From: Apoderus coryli
Taxonomy: Eukaryota; Arthropoda; Insecta; Coleoptera; Attelabidae
Assembly: GCA_911728435.2 (NCBI GenBank)
Contig: OU452200.1
Coordinates: forward strand, 1,302,001 to 1,366,000
Length of the DNA: 64,000 bases
Direction: 5' to 3'
Below the pieces are notes generated by a model. It made no database searches, was not told the origin of the DNA, and saw nothing but the letters and a program-made list of their open reading frames with translations. Positions within the stretch are counted from its first letter, which is position 1; each line of letters opens with the position of its first letter. The position numbers and the translations under genes were made by a program. Below, piece after piece: positions 10,800 to 21,612 of this stretch.

Positions 10800-11482
10800 T
10801 TTGAATTTTTGTGCGTATTTGCCCGTGTTTAGTGATATTGCTTGCACTGAAGTCTCTTTTTGAGCCTTTATATTGTAACAATTTGAGTTATTTAACGCTA
10901 ATATTCTCACAAAAATAGCATTAACACACCACAGGCATAGAGCTATTAAGATTGTTTGGTACAAAACAACAAAAAAGACATAGTAGGTGATATCTGAGTA
11001 GAGACCAATAAAACCTGTGTGAACATAAATCCAGAAATAAAAGAAACGTATATGATGATCTAATAAAAATATGGTTTGCAGCTCGTAAAGTCAAAAATAA
11101 GATAAAAGAGAAAAACCGGTATGGAGCACTTTTTCCTGTATATCCATTTACGCAATGCCTATTTTTTTTATATATAAACTGGAGGTATATAGGTACATAT
11201 AAACACACCAGTAAAAAGAATCAGAAAATCACATTTATGCATGATAATATATATGTTTCCACCCTCTAACCGGCTTTTCTTTTGAAAAAGGAAAAACCCC
11301 TTTATTCTGGTACATTTGGCATTATACTTAGACCCTATGAATTATTTATGGATAGTGTGATAAGCATATTTTTGGTTGATTGGGCTGGAAGATATTTTAT
11401 TCTAAGATATTAGACAAATTTTCAACGTCTGTTACAATCACAAGAAAAAAATTAATGTTGAGTCGCCAACATACTTTTTCTT
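10800..11482. other. No recognisable gene
   Basis: AT-rich. A 95-residue minus frame (11208-10921) is hydrophobic and low-complexity and not supported. Confidence 0.45.
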
Positions 11483-12541
11483 GTAGATTGTCGGAGTCGT
11501 TTAGGCGGTTTGGCCTCTCCTCACTTCGACCTGCAGAAGATCTTTTGTGAATGACTCTAATCTATGAATTGCCCAGCTGTCCCACACTTTTCATAAAGTT
11601 GATGATTTCTCTGGGGGCTAAATTCCTTGCCTCGTCGGGTGTTAGGGTGTTTTAGCCTTTTGCAGAAAAGTGTCATGCATTCACAGATCACGTGTTCTGT
11701 TGTCTCTGTTGCGTCTTCGCAAAACCGACAAGTGTCGTCCTCGGTTAGGCCCATCTTTTTGAGATGGTACTTCACTGGGTGGTGTCCCGTAAAAAGGCCT
11801 GTAATTCGCCTTAGGTCTCTTCTCTCCAGTTGGATAAGCTTCCCTGCGTTGGCCTCGGAAGGTTTGATAAACCTTTTTGATTGTCTTAAGCCTAGAGTAT
11901 ATAATCTATGAGTAGAACCTTTGGCGTAGAACACTAAACTGACTGCGTTTTACCACTTCACTTTGGTGAAGTGGTAAAACGCAGTCAGTTTAAGCCTAGA
12001 GTGTTTCTCCAGTAGAACTTAAGTTGTTCCTTTTCCCATCTCCGAAGTTCTGCCATCATATGGCTTTTTGGAAGGCCAAAGGTGGGTTCCGAGCCGCAGA
12101 ACGGAGCGTTTGCGCCCTCTTTTGCAAGTTTGTCCACCGCTTCGTTCCCCTCTATGCCTTCATATCCTGGCACCCATGTCAGAGTAATCTTTTTCCCTTG
12201 AGCTGCTAGTTGCATTAGGGTCTGTTTGCATTCCCATGCCAGCTTTGACGTGAAGGTGTAAGACCTCAGTGCTTTTAACGCAGCTTGACTGTCTGACATA
12301 ATATTGATCTGCCGTTCCGGGATGCCTCTCTGCAGGCATTCTTGAGCACAACGATTAAAAGCGTTGATCTCTGCTTGGAATATAGTGGGACTTTTCCGAG
12401 AGATTCAGAGAGCCTGCAATTAGGCCCGTATACTCCCATGCCTGTGTTCCCTTCTATTTCTTTTGAACCGTCCGTATATATATACATTTCAAAGGTTTTT
12501 GTGAAAAATACGGTGTGCGGTGTATGGTTGTGCTTTGACAA
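11483..12541 (-). mobile_element. RNase H-type non-LTR retrotransposon, 3' portion of ORF2
   Basis: On the minus strand, 12541-12002 encodes an RNase H domain: MYIYTDGSKEIEGNTGMGVYGP (first catalytic D in YTDGS), then NAFNRCAQE-like sequence in a shifted frame, SDSQAALKAL (DSQAA with a catalytic D), and LTWVPGYEGIEGNEAVDKLAKEGA (GHxGIxGNExAD region, H replaced by Y). After a small insertion the frame continues with the zinc knuckle CRFCEDATETTEHVICEC and the conserved tail ending GQFID at 11557. This domain order (RT, RNase H, CCHC) fits I/LOA/R1-like elements. The 5' end with endonuclease and RT is absent, and frameshifts interrupt the RNase H part. Confidence 0.82.
11886..12002. mobile_element. 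91-bp hairpin insertion with 13-bp direct repeats
   Basis: TTAAGCCTAGAGT occurs at 11886-11898 and again at 11990-12002, enclosing 91 bp that interrupt the retrotransposon ORF between the residues encoded on either side (TLGL is read twice). The insert ends in a 26-bp perfect palindrome (arms 11936-11961 and 11966-11991, loop TTTG). Removing 104 bp restores one reading frame, so this is an insertion with target-site duplication, not part of the host element. Confidence 0.75.
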
Positions 12542-12710
12542 GATTTTGTAGCCGGTACAGCTTTCCGAAAGACAAGGAAATGCAGGATGTTTCGAAACAC
12601 TAGTGTAAACGCAAGGACTATTTTAATATTAAATTTGCTCGTGTTTGCGATAAGAATTTTATTGAAAGCTAATATGAACGTAATTTAGCGCACGAATTGT
12701 TAAGGATATA

Positions 12711-13511
12711 CGAGGCATGTTTTTTAAGTAAGTACCGTTTTGGAATTAAAAAAAGACGTGCAAAGATATCGCAATAATTTTATTTTTACATGAAAGCCTG
12801 TACCTTAATCTACTTTTCTACATAATTTCCGTGAATATTGAGGCACTTGTCATAACGTGGCACCAGTTTTTGAATACCCTCCTCATAAAATTCTCCGTCT
12901 GACTTGTTAACCACTGTATCACAAATGTTTTGACTTCGTTATCGTCTTGAAGACGCTGACCACCCAGGTGTTTCTTCAAGTGCAGGAGCAAATGGTAGTC
13001 GCTGTGCGCCAGATCAGGGCTGTATGGAGGATGATCTAGAGTTTCCCATTTAAAAGATTTGATGAGATCTTTGGTCCGATTAGCCACATGTGGACGGGCA
13101 TTGTCATGCAGCAAAACGATACCTTTACTCAACTTGCCACGTCTTTTGTTCTGGATTGCACGACGCAGATTGTTCAATGTCTCAAAATAAGACGCTGCAT
13201 TGATTGTCTCATTACGAGGCAGAAACTCCACTAGCAATACTCCTTTTCTGTCCCAAAAAACGTGCATGTTTAGTCACCAGTAACAATTTGGTCTAAAAAA
13301 TCTTCACCTTCATTGTGGTACCGCTCAAGGAAAGTCAATGCACTGCACAGTGGTTAACAAGTCAGGCGGCAGAATTTTATGAGGGGGGTATTCAAAAACT
13401 GGTGCCACGTTATGACAAGTGCCTCAATATTCACGGAAATTATGTAGAAAAGTAGATTAAGGTACAGGCTTTCATGTAAAAATAAAATTATTGCGATATC
13501 TTTGCACCTCG
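12711..13511 (-). mobile_element. mariner element with inverted duplication of its 3' end
   Basis: TA dinucleotides at 12709-12710 and 13512-13513 flank the unit, and the left end is CGAGGCATG, a mariner-type terminus. A minus transposase frame (13267-12818) occupies the middle. The reverse complement of 12758-12916 reappears at 13348-13507, so the C-terminal coding end and 3' UTR exist in both orientations about 430 bp apart. The right copy lacks some 45 bp next to the terminus. The 5' half of the transposase gene is lost. Confidence 0.78.
12818..13267 (-). pseudogene. mariner transposase, C-terminal half
   Basis: A 149-residue frame from the C-terminal catalytic half of a mariner transposase. 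The second catalytic aspartate lies in LLHDNARPHVA (about residues 52-62) and the third in YSPDLAHSDYHLLLHLKKHLGG (about residues 80-101), the D34D spacing of mariners. The last roughly 30 residues are frameshifted; the inverted plus-strand copy at 13377-13455 preserves the normal terminus ending NIHGNYVEK before a stop. The paired-like DNA-binding domain and first catalytic D are absent. Confidence 0.85.
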
Positions 13512-13680
13512 TACACCAGCAAAACATTGTGCTTTGAAAATCTCCTCGAAATAAATTTAATAAATTTAATTTAAAAAATTCGTCTATTAAAAAAACAAAA
13601 AAAAAACGGGTAAAATTTGCAAAAACACATGGATCCATGTAGAACTCCGGCGGAGGATTACCCATAATGAGCGAGCAGCT

Positions 13681-14072
13681 TTAGTAACTACATTACAAGA
13701 ACCATCCTCTAGTAAATTGACTTCAGTTTCAAACTACGGGATTTTAAGATCCGTTCCCAAGCTATTTATTGTTTTAAAGGAGATATTTATTTTAGATTGG
13801 AAATAGGTCTGGATTTTATAGGAAAGGTTATCAATGAACGGAATGGAAAAACACTTTTTGTTTTTGTTAAAATTTCCAGATAGATTAATTAAATTTTTAT
13901 TGATGAATTTATTCATATGTTTAAAAAACATTTTGTTGATGGAAGAAGAGGGAAAACCATTATTGGCAGCTACCATCCTTATGTATGATAGTTCATGGTT
14001 AAAATCTGAAGGTGTGAGAGGAATATTGAAAAGACGATGAAAGAAGGAATTAAAGGCAGCAAATTTATGTGA
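13681..14072 (-). pseudogene. Penelope-like element, RT to GIY-YIG linker region
   Basis: Minus-strand translation from about 14072 reads FNSFFHRLFNIPLTPSDF followed by an ANNGFPSSSINKMFFKH block, then FSIPFIDNLSYKIQTYF and ISFKTINSLGTDLKIP, ending with a stop near 13737. This order (HRL-x(n)-IP-L, NNG-, IPF-LSYKI, FKT-N) is the conserved stretch between the RT and the GIY-YIG endonuclease of Penelope-like retroelements. Neither RT catalytic motifs nor the GIY-YIG motif are present here. The sequence continuing to 13660 is not recognised. Confidence 0.72.
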
Positions 14073-14095
14073 ATGTGGGTGGTAGGAATATTATT

Positions 14096-14185
14096 GACGT
14101 CCAGGCATCGGAAATATCTAATAATAATATTATTATTATTATTAGATATTTCCGATCCGAATAGTATGTAATGATCGGAAATATC

Positions 14186-14217
<32 letters not shown>

Positions 14218-14492
14218 GATATTTCCGATCATTACATACTATTAATTTTGACACCATTATTGATATTTTATGTTGTTACATAAGCTTTAATGATTTGTTT
14301 TTACATTTACATATAATATTATTATTATTATTAGATATTTCCGATGCCTGGACGTCAGCCAACCTGTATAATATGTTGCATTTAATGTAATCAATATATT
14401 CACAGGTTTTGCAGCTGTAAAAACAAATCATTAAAGCTTATGTAACAACATAAAATATCAATAATGGTGTCAAAATTAATAGTACGTAATGA
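14096..14492. repeat. Nested palindromic array with (AAT)n cores
   Basis: Three inverted repeats overlap. Outer arms begin GACGTCCAGGCATCGG at 14096 and end with its complement at 14356. An inner, nearly perfect 82-bp palindrome spans 14161-14242 (arms start ATAGTATGTAATGATCGG). A third pair, about 77 bp per arm, lies at 14229-14305 and 14416-14492. The shared building block is ATCGGAAATATCTAATAATAA. This is the signature of foldback/MITE copies inserted into or templated from one another. Confidence 0.82.
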
Positions 14493-14939
14493 TTCTTCAT
14501 AAACAACCATTAAAATTACTATTATTATCGATTACAGTAGACGAGAACTTTAACCAAATTCCAATATTTCATATTTCACGATATCTTACGTTATGTACAA
14601 GAGTAAAATAATATATTACGTTGTATTCTCCAAGTATATCTGGCGTATAAATCTTAATTAGACAACAAACTCCGAACTTATACCATTAGGGATATTCCAG
14701 TCAGATATCATTATAGACGATACTGCTCAAACGTGCTTTATCGAACATGTTTCAAATTAAACTTGTTAATTTTTGTGTTGGTTTTGTAAATGGATTTTGA
14801 TTTTATGATAATTGGATTTTATAAATTATTATTGCTCGGTCGGAATTTCAGTTTAGTAATATTCGGAAGCAAATAATAATCTATTTTAAAATAAAACACG
14901 TAAAACTCCAAGTCAAATCCACATATAATAAAAATAAAC
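14493..14939. other. No recognisable gene
   Basis: AT-rich sequence without a supported gene. Confidence 0.45.
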
Positions 14940-14979
14940 GTAGGAACTAGTTTCGGCTACATAGCCATCAACAGCCTAC
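14940..14979 (-). other. Hammerhead-like motif, site 3
   Basis: Read on the minus strand: GTAGG pairs with CCTAC at the other end (5-bp closing helix), CTGTTGA stands where CUGAUGA is expected, then GGCTA and TAGCC form a 5-bp stem, followed by GAAA and C-TA-G-TT, giving a 2-bp helix with a UA loop and a GUU cleavage triplet. The core A6 is changed to T and there is one extra base before the internal stem. Architecture is hammerhead-like; activity is doubtful. Confidence 0.35.
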
Positions 14980-15888
14980 AAAACATAAAAATAAAAATTT
15001 GAAAAATCTAAAAATAAAGCACCTAAACGTTAGCTCAAAAGCAGAATAGAAAAAGCAAAGCAAAGAGGATATCAAGAAAAAATGGCAAAAAACCACAAAC
15101 AAATTGTAACAATAAAATCAATTACATAATTAAAATAATAAAAAACAATAAATTAACAATCATACACAAGTCAAGCAAATTTTTATAATTTGGTTAAACT
15201 AAAAATGATGACGATAGTTTTAAGTTTTTAAGACAAGGAAAGAATCATATGGTGTGTTTTACGAGTATGTTTTAAATTTTTTTTATAAATTTAAAAAAAA
15301 AAATTATATCTAAGAAGAAAACGAAACGTCGAAAGTGTGGAATTTTGTTGTACATACTCTTCAAAAACTTGATGACCCTCGTAAATGGTATGCCTTCACC
15401 TCGGTCGGTCGTTCGCGATCTGCTTCCGCATGTTGCGAAATTCCTCCTCCGATAAAATGGCAGAAGGAAGTCATTTAAGCATGCCAAAGATGTCGAATGT
15501 TTTTTAGCTTTTCTTTTAATATAATTTTTAAATATTGAATGTCTAACACCCTACATCCTCAATAATCTGCATGTTGTTCCCAAAATGTCACCACCCTCCA
15601 TATAGCCCAAAACGTGCGACACAAGATGCATAATGTGCCTATTAAGTAGAATTTGTTAACGCGTATAGTTTAACAGATATCTATCCTAACCAATAGTGGT
15701 ATAGTCCTAAGCCTGACTGTTAACACCACATATCCTATATGTTTAGTAGGTATGAAGGACGAATTTAGTGGAGCATCAAACCCGGGTTAATTGTTCCCTT
15801 TTCTCTGCCTCTATAACATTAGAATAGAGCAGAACTAGTTATAGAGACGAGTAGTACGTACCAAATGGTTAGGAGTTACTGATAATTG
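14980..15888. other. No recognisable gene
   Basis: AT-rich, with a decayed hammerhead-like string (GAAACGTC with a poor CTAAGAAG box) at 15310-15330. A short minus frame at 15487-15272 is not supported. Confidence 0.4.
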
Positions 15889-15894
15889 GCTTAC

Positions 15895-16035
15895 ATATGG
15901 GCTCCATTGTGGATATTTGACAAAGGGATAGATATTATTGTATATTGGTAATGGTTGTAATGAGCACAGGGGCGTATTTCCCGAATTGTTGGTGGTTGGA
16001 TTTAGAAAATTATTGACAGCATTTTGCTGTATCAT
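15895..16035 (-). CDS. Possible host exon ending at a splice donor (tentative)
   Basis: On the minus strand, a frame starting with ATG at 16035 reads an Asn/Pro/Tyr-rich sequence (NNFLNPTTNNSGNTPLCSLQ, then YPFVKYPQWSPY) with good complexity compared with its surroundings. Directly after the tyrosine codon (last base 15895) comes GTAAGC, a strong splice-donor match in phase 0. The frame happens to stay open to 15835 through the presumed intron. An upstream acceptor is plausible (pyrimidine-rich stretch ending AG near 16040) but not certain. No domain is recognised; transcription-factor-like low-complexity composition is only an impression. Confidence 0.28.
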
Positions 16036-17590
16036 GCTCAGTTCAAGCAGAAAATTATAAATATGTTCGTAAATAATTTTTTTTCTTCAAAAACACCATG
16101 CTATAATTATTTATTGTAAAACACTTAAACACTCTTTAGCAATAAAATTATAACATTTAAATATATGATAATTGTTCTGCTGCTATCGCATCGAGAGAAT
16201 CATTTCCACAGCATAACATCTGCATAATAATGCTGCCTTTCTCATCGTCAACAAACGAAACCAAACAAGCAAATCACAACCTCTTTTAAAATATACAACC
16301 CGATCGACCTTTCCTTTAGTAAATGCATACTAAACTGAATTCAAAAAGTCAAAGATTTCACCAATGTTCTTGTTTCACATTTTTGGTTTTATTAGTAATT
16401 GTAAATGTGATGATGTTTCTAATCTAGAATCGTCTGCAGAGCTCCTTGAAGTTAAATGTTTGATATCAAAGTCTTCAGGAGATCTGTAGTGTCTAAAATT
16501 TGTCCTAAAACTGAACCCTGGGACACAGCACTAACCACACTAGGTTTTTAAGGTTACCGAATAAATCAATCAATAACATTCTAAATTACAAAACAAATTG
16601 GGAGCGAAAAGTCAAGTACTGTCATGCGTGAAGTTAGTCTTATTGGTAGTCAAATTTAGTAATGAATCTATCAATGTGTGTTCAAGGCCTAAGTTGAAAG
16701 TAAAGTGTATTAAAGGGTCAAAAGTAGAAGCTCAACTAATAATAGCTCAATGCAAAGAGGAGGACTTTCATTGACATTCGGTGCTAAAATCTCAAAAATA
16801 ACATCTTATAATATCTAAGATATATCTAAGATATTATAAGTTATGTTGTTATAATATAGAATTAAAATAAATTAAAAATAGTTTTTCAGAAAAATAAAAA
16901 AAAAAATGGTTGGGGTTCTTTACATTTAAACTAATAAAGTCTGGAACTTTTTGAACATAGTATATCTTGCATAGTACACGTTGTTTAAGTGCACAAACAG
17001 ATAACTGATAGCGAAAAGGATCACTTTCGCTCTGCCGTTGATGGGTCTCGTCGACGACATCGTCGTCAAAAACAAGACTAAGTATAAGAGGAGAAGAACT
17101 CATCAATACGACTCGTGACGAAACGTCGTGATCAGAAAAACGAAAAGCGCGATTCCTTTTTAATAGATGCAGTTTGCAGAGCACCAGATCACGACAAACT
17201 ATTATACTAAGGGACGACTACTACGCGAGAATGATGCAAATAGGCTATAAATGCAATAGGCGTTTTAGGTTTTGTTCTGCTCTAGTAATGAGGCGGCAAG
17301 GTTGAGCAATGTTAGGATTATATTTTACGGCTTATTCTGTACTGTTCTGTAAAGAAATTGAGGTTTTATATCGTTATGTGTGACATTTTTACATGGATTT
17401 ATGGCGTATGTCCAAAGATCAAAGCTAAAATTGCAAGACCTTCCTGATAATTCAACCACTTCAGAGAATTGCAGCTTGCATTGCGGCCAGATATTTGCCG
17501 ACTAAATCAAAGGTTGTAACCTCTCTAAAAACTTTTTTAGTGAAATTTGATTTCCGTTTTGTGAACGAGGCTGTTTTTATACCCCGTTGA
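16036..17590. other. No recognisable gene
   Basis: AT-rich. Contains an imperfect AT-only palindrome (16803-16845) and a 111-residue minus frame (17184-16849) without recognised homology. A GAAACGTC string at 17118-17125 echoes the hammerhead-like series but has no matching box upstream. Confidence 0.4.
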
Positions 17591-17599
17591 CATCCTGAA

Positions 17600-17765
17600 T
17601 TGCATATCACGTTTTGGCGTTTGCTGACGACCTGAACATTTTTAATACCAAATACTGGGCTTCGGAGAGCGCCGTATACCGATTTAGATTGTGGGTTGAC
17701 GGATGCTGTTTGCCATTAATACTGGATAGTGTTCCTTTATGCACATTGGAAGGGGTAATCCTCAA
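17600..17765 (+). pseudogene. Non-LTR RT fragment with FADD catalytic box
   Basis: Plus translation contains FADDLNIF (about 17620-17645), the catalytic Y/FADD box of non-LTR reverse transcriptases with the usual L-x-IF continuation, followed by a degraded palm/thumb segment (SESAVYRFRLWVD). Frame is lost on both sides. It may belong with the C-terminal fragment at 18530 as one decayed element. Confidence 0.5.
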
Positions 17766-18529
17766 CCTCCATATTTCCTGAATGGCTTGCCTTAAGATTA
17801 TCCTAATCCTACAAAAGTGGTTCGCGATCGAAGCCCTTCAAAAGAAAAATGATTGTAACAATGTAGAAAGTGATTGAACGACATGGCTCGATTAAGAGGC
17901 CATGAATAAAGAGATTCCTGGCGAACAGGGCATTCGAGGAAGAGTAGCTACGTTTAAGCTTCAGGTTGATAATTCATATAACTGTCCTTTATTATCAACA
18001 ACTTTAAAGGAAGTACGTACCTACACGGATTGTATTTATTTATTATCTCTGATTTTCGTTCTCACAATAAAACGCAAAAGGAGTAGTGCAACAACTTAAA
18101 GGAAAGAGAACTTTAACTCCCACAGCGCGCCTCAGTTCTATATCGGCGGCATACAACAACAATATCCCGCCTAATCTTAGAAATGGGTTACGCGCAGAGA
18201 TACCCAGGGTGTTTAGTAACTAAGACAAATGGGCCAATGTTGTAGGAACTATCTCTAAACAAATAAATTTATCAAGATTACTGTTTGGCGGTGTTGTTGT
18301 TGTTGTTTTCCCTAGTATCGTTCTGTAATTCTGCTTTTAGGTGGTGTTAATGGTGTTTATAGTAAAATAAAGATAGAATTGTAACCACCTTATTTTGATA
18401 AATTATCAAACTTCTATCATTTTCCCTAAATTTTATTTTATATTATAGAAAAACATGTTTCAACCTTAGCTAAGGCCATAATCGGACTCTTATATGTTAC
18501 TATTTTTTGATGAAACAGATATAACCACA
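17766..18529. other. No recognisable gene
   Basis: Non-coding; a GTT microsatellite lies near 18291-18307. A 65-residue plus frame at 17902 is not supported. Confidence 0.4.
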
Positions 18530-19065
18530 TCGACATTCCTTGAGTGTACCGGTGAAAACTCAAATGTCTGATGCTCTTGTCTTGTCGCATTTAAACTATT
18601 GTGACAGGATTTACGTCCCTTGTCTTGCTAGTATTGATAACAGGAGAGTTCAGAAATTGCAGATCTCGTGTCTGCGGATGATCTTTGGCGTTAGAAGGAG
18701 ACAACGAATATCTCACAAGCTTAAGGAGGCGGGTTGGATGAATATGTATAGCAGACACATTCTCCATGTAACATGCTTTTATTAGAAGGTCATCAAATAT
18801 AAAACACCTCCTTATCTTGAAGAAAAAATTGTTTATCGGACTGATTAATAACAGTTCCGGCTCATAAAATACAATACAATTATTTAAGAGATCGTTTTCC
18901 TATAGTACGGCCCCGAATTGTGAATAAAGGACTTCTCCCGAAGTTTAAAAATGTTTAAATTTGAATTGAAGAATAAATTGCTAGATAGTTTAAAATAATT
19001 TTAACTAATTCAAAGTAATCGCCAAAGTGTATATTCAGTTGCACAATAAAGTTCTTGATATTGTT
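18530..19065 (+). pseudogene. Non-LTR retrotransposon ORF2 C-terminus
   Basis: Plus translation gives LSHLNYCDRIYVPCLASIDNR, then RVQKLQISCLRMIFGVRRRQRISHKLKEAGWMNM (18590-18750). After a frame change come PPYLEEKIVYRTD and a basic tail ending near 18985. The block order (LSHLNYCD-VYGP, RIQKLQNSCLR-I, ISHKL, PPYL--KI-YRTD, FK-K) is shared with the minus-strand element at 62058-63230, so both belong to one family of Jockey/CR1-like non-LTR elements. Stops are present. Confidence 0.7.
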
Positions 19066-19210
19066 GTTAATGTTAGACTTTAATATGTTATCATTGCTCT
19101 ACTCTTGGGTCTATTTTGTGGCCCATAACTCCTTCTTGTTATGGACTTGATACTACTCAATGCTGAACAATTAATTCATCGGTTAACATCAGTTGCCTAA
19201 ATTTTTTTTT

Positions 19211-19389
19211 GTGTTTGGTACGACGTTTTGGCATGTTTTTTGCCTTCTTCAGGTAGGATATTCTACAAATAAAGTGTTTCACATTGTAAAATTATTCAGA
19301 TGGCCTAAGTATATTAATTGAATACGTTTTTAGTATTCGAATATGAAAAACTGCTCACAGTTAAAAATCTGTGTACAATATATGGCATG
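19211..19389 (-). repeat. Direct-repeat copy B next to Penelope-like element
   Basis: About 179 bp (from TGTTTGGTAC to ATATATGGCAT) almost identical to 19961-20138, 750 bp away in the same orientation. On the minus strand it carries a hammerhead-like motif at 19216-19256, here with the GAAA box changed to AAAA. Confidence 0.82.
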
Positions 19390-19960
19390 TGTATAATATA
19401 ACAATAAATATCAGTTGAAAATAAATAAGAATATGTTATATATTAGTTCTAGGTAATGTTTATGACAGCATTTTAATTTTATAAAATATGCATTGGCAAC
19501 ATATTTATTTTTTTATTGTTTTTAATAAAATAACTAAAAAACAATTTTGTGATTACTAATTTGCGCACAAATTTGCTACAGAAAACAAATCGCTCTTAAT
19601 AACGACAATAAAAAAACAATATTATTATTACGAAATGTACTTTAACAAAATAATTTTATAATTGTTTTTAAAGGAACAAGTTAATCCAGACTAGTACTTT
19701 TACAAAATGCATTTAAGACCAATTATCATTCAGAACAAATTCGTCGTACAAAAAGGATTTTATAAACGTTTATAAAATTGTTACGATATCATATTTTATA
19801 ACTATTTTATTATTTTGCTGCAAAAACGTTCTTAATACAATTTTTCTCACAGAAAAGTTTAACACAGCAGTTTAATCACGAAACGAAACTTTAAAGAACA
19901 AAAAAGTTTTAACTAAGCGGCAATAAAATAATTATAAAATATATTAGTTCTTTAAGGATG

Positions 19961-20138
19961 TGTTTGGTACGACGTTTCGGCATGTTTTTTGCCTTCTTCA
20001 GGTAGGATATTCTACAAATAAAGTTTTTCACATTGTAAAATTATTCAGATGGCCTAAGTATATTAATTGAATACTTTATTAGTATTCGAATATGAAAAAC
20101 TGCTCACAGTTAAAAATCTATGTACAATATATGGCATT
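19961..20138 (-). repeat. Direct-repeat copy A with hammerhead-like motif
   Basis: Same orientation and near-identical to 19211-19389. On the minus strand (20006-19966): CTAC, CTGAAGA, an extra A, GGC/GCC stem, GAAA, C-GTC, then GTACC. GTA can pair with TAC, and ACGT is self-complementary. It lies about 260 bp downstream of a Penelope-like C-terminus on the same strand, matching the position of a Penelope pseudo-LTR. Confidence 0.65.
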
Positions 20139-20400
20139 TCAAACTATATAACACATACAATAAAGTTACACTATATAACATTCAACTAGAATCTAAAACA
20201 ATTACATATTTCTGTATGAATAATAATTTAAAATTATACACTTAATTTACAAACTCTCGTCAAAAGAGAAATATCAGTTCTGTACAGGATAGCATACATC
20301 AACTTCGTTAGATATAGAAATATATTTATTTATTTTTTTGTGGTTCAAGAAAAAGATGAAACAATTTGTCTATTTGTAAGTTACGGGGGAGGATGGATTT

Positions 20401-20720
20401 ATTTCAGAACTAAATTATGATAAATGTTACTCAGATTTGATCATTTACGCTATTTTTCTGATTTTTAATGTGTATCATTTCAATCATTTCTCGTTTTTTT
20501 GTATGCGTTTGGGGTGCAAGAATTTTTGTGTTGTTAAAATCGAAAGAATCGTTGCATGACTCTGAGTGTTTTGTTAATGGCAGTTTTGTTATGGTTAGGC
20601 TTTTTGTGACTGTATAACCTATTTTCCAAGTGTTGTTTTTGATTTAAGAGTATCACTCTATGTCCGCAAGGCCAATGACGACACTCGTTTTTTGAGAAAG
20701 AGGATGGTTTGATAGATAAG
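20401..20720 (-). pseudogene. Penelope-like element, C-terminal (GIY-YIG) end
   Basis: On the minus strand, 20543-20434 encodes DFNNTKILAPQTHTKKREMI followed by EMIHIKNQKNSVNDQI and a stop. This is the characteristic end of Penelope-like proteins: D-x-x-x-T-K-I-L, K-R-x-x-x-E-x-x-x-I, N-x-x-N-D. Upstream frames contribute a degenerate R-(S)DTLKSKTT and K-HS segment consistent with the GIY-YIG C-terminal half. Stops and frameshifts are frequent. Together with the downstream direct repeat it forms a decayed Penelope element. Confidence 0.7.
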
Positions 20721-21612
20721 ATGGTGTTGTAAACTATTTTGGACGTATTGTGTTTTTTTGGTTAATAAGGCTGAGGTCAAGAAAGTTTATTTGATTAGTT
20801 TCTTCCATTTCTGTATAGTAAACTTTTTTTTACAGTTTTTCGTGATAGGAGTTCAAAGCTTCATGCAAAATTGATGTACCTACGATGTTCAAGAAAATAA
20901 AATAAATATATCAATAAACGCATTCTCATAACTCTCTGGTTCATCTAACGTAACAACTAGTTGAAATCAGAAATTTTTGAGCTGAATTAAAATTTTCTTT
21001 CGCCATAACATCCATTTCGTTAGACGCCTATGCATTTCACCCTGAACTGAACGAATATTATATTGCAGTTGCATATACACGTATATTATGCATGTGAAAG
21101 TATATAGACGCATTTGGCTTAATTGCAGGATGCCAAAGGTAAAATAATGGAGATGTTAAAGCGCGTGTAAGACAATAGATTTACCGATATTGCAGAGGTG
21201 TTCATTTGCACCTTTCCGGTGTGGTTTCTGATGCCTACACATAGAGGATCCATCCAACTACTATACTGCAAACGAATGAGAAAGCATCGTCTCTAATATT
21301 CACCTCCCAAGTGAAGATAATTACAAAGCTGTCACATAATCCGTACCTACCCGTATTTCTATTTAAAGTGCTAATAAAACCGAGCCGCATTTGACATCAT
21401 GTGTATATCCGTGATGTGTGGTGTGCTGGAAGATTTTGTAATTAGAATACGGTTGATTCTTCCCTTTTTTATCGGTACTTAACTGTATACGTATTCGAGT
21501 TGTTTATGTATTTATTGAAGCTTTAAGGAAGTTTCTAATTGACATCAATTTTGCTCACGCTGAATTTGGGATTATTTTTAAATCGCTACCATAATAACAT
21601 AATGTTGTATGT
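20721..21612. other. No recognisable gene
   Basis: AT-rich; may include the unrecognisable remainder of the Penelope-like element. Confidence 0.4.

Noticed and set aside
17100..17130. Another hammerhead-like site (GAAACGTC)
   Set aside because: No CTGANGA-like box at the correct distance and no closing helix.
16849..17184. 111-residue minus frame
   Set aside because: No recognised domain, and it crosses low-complexity A/T runs; not supported as a gene.
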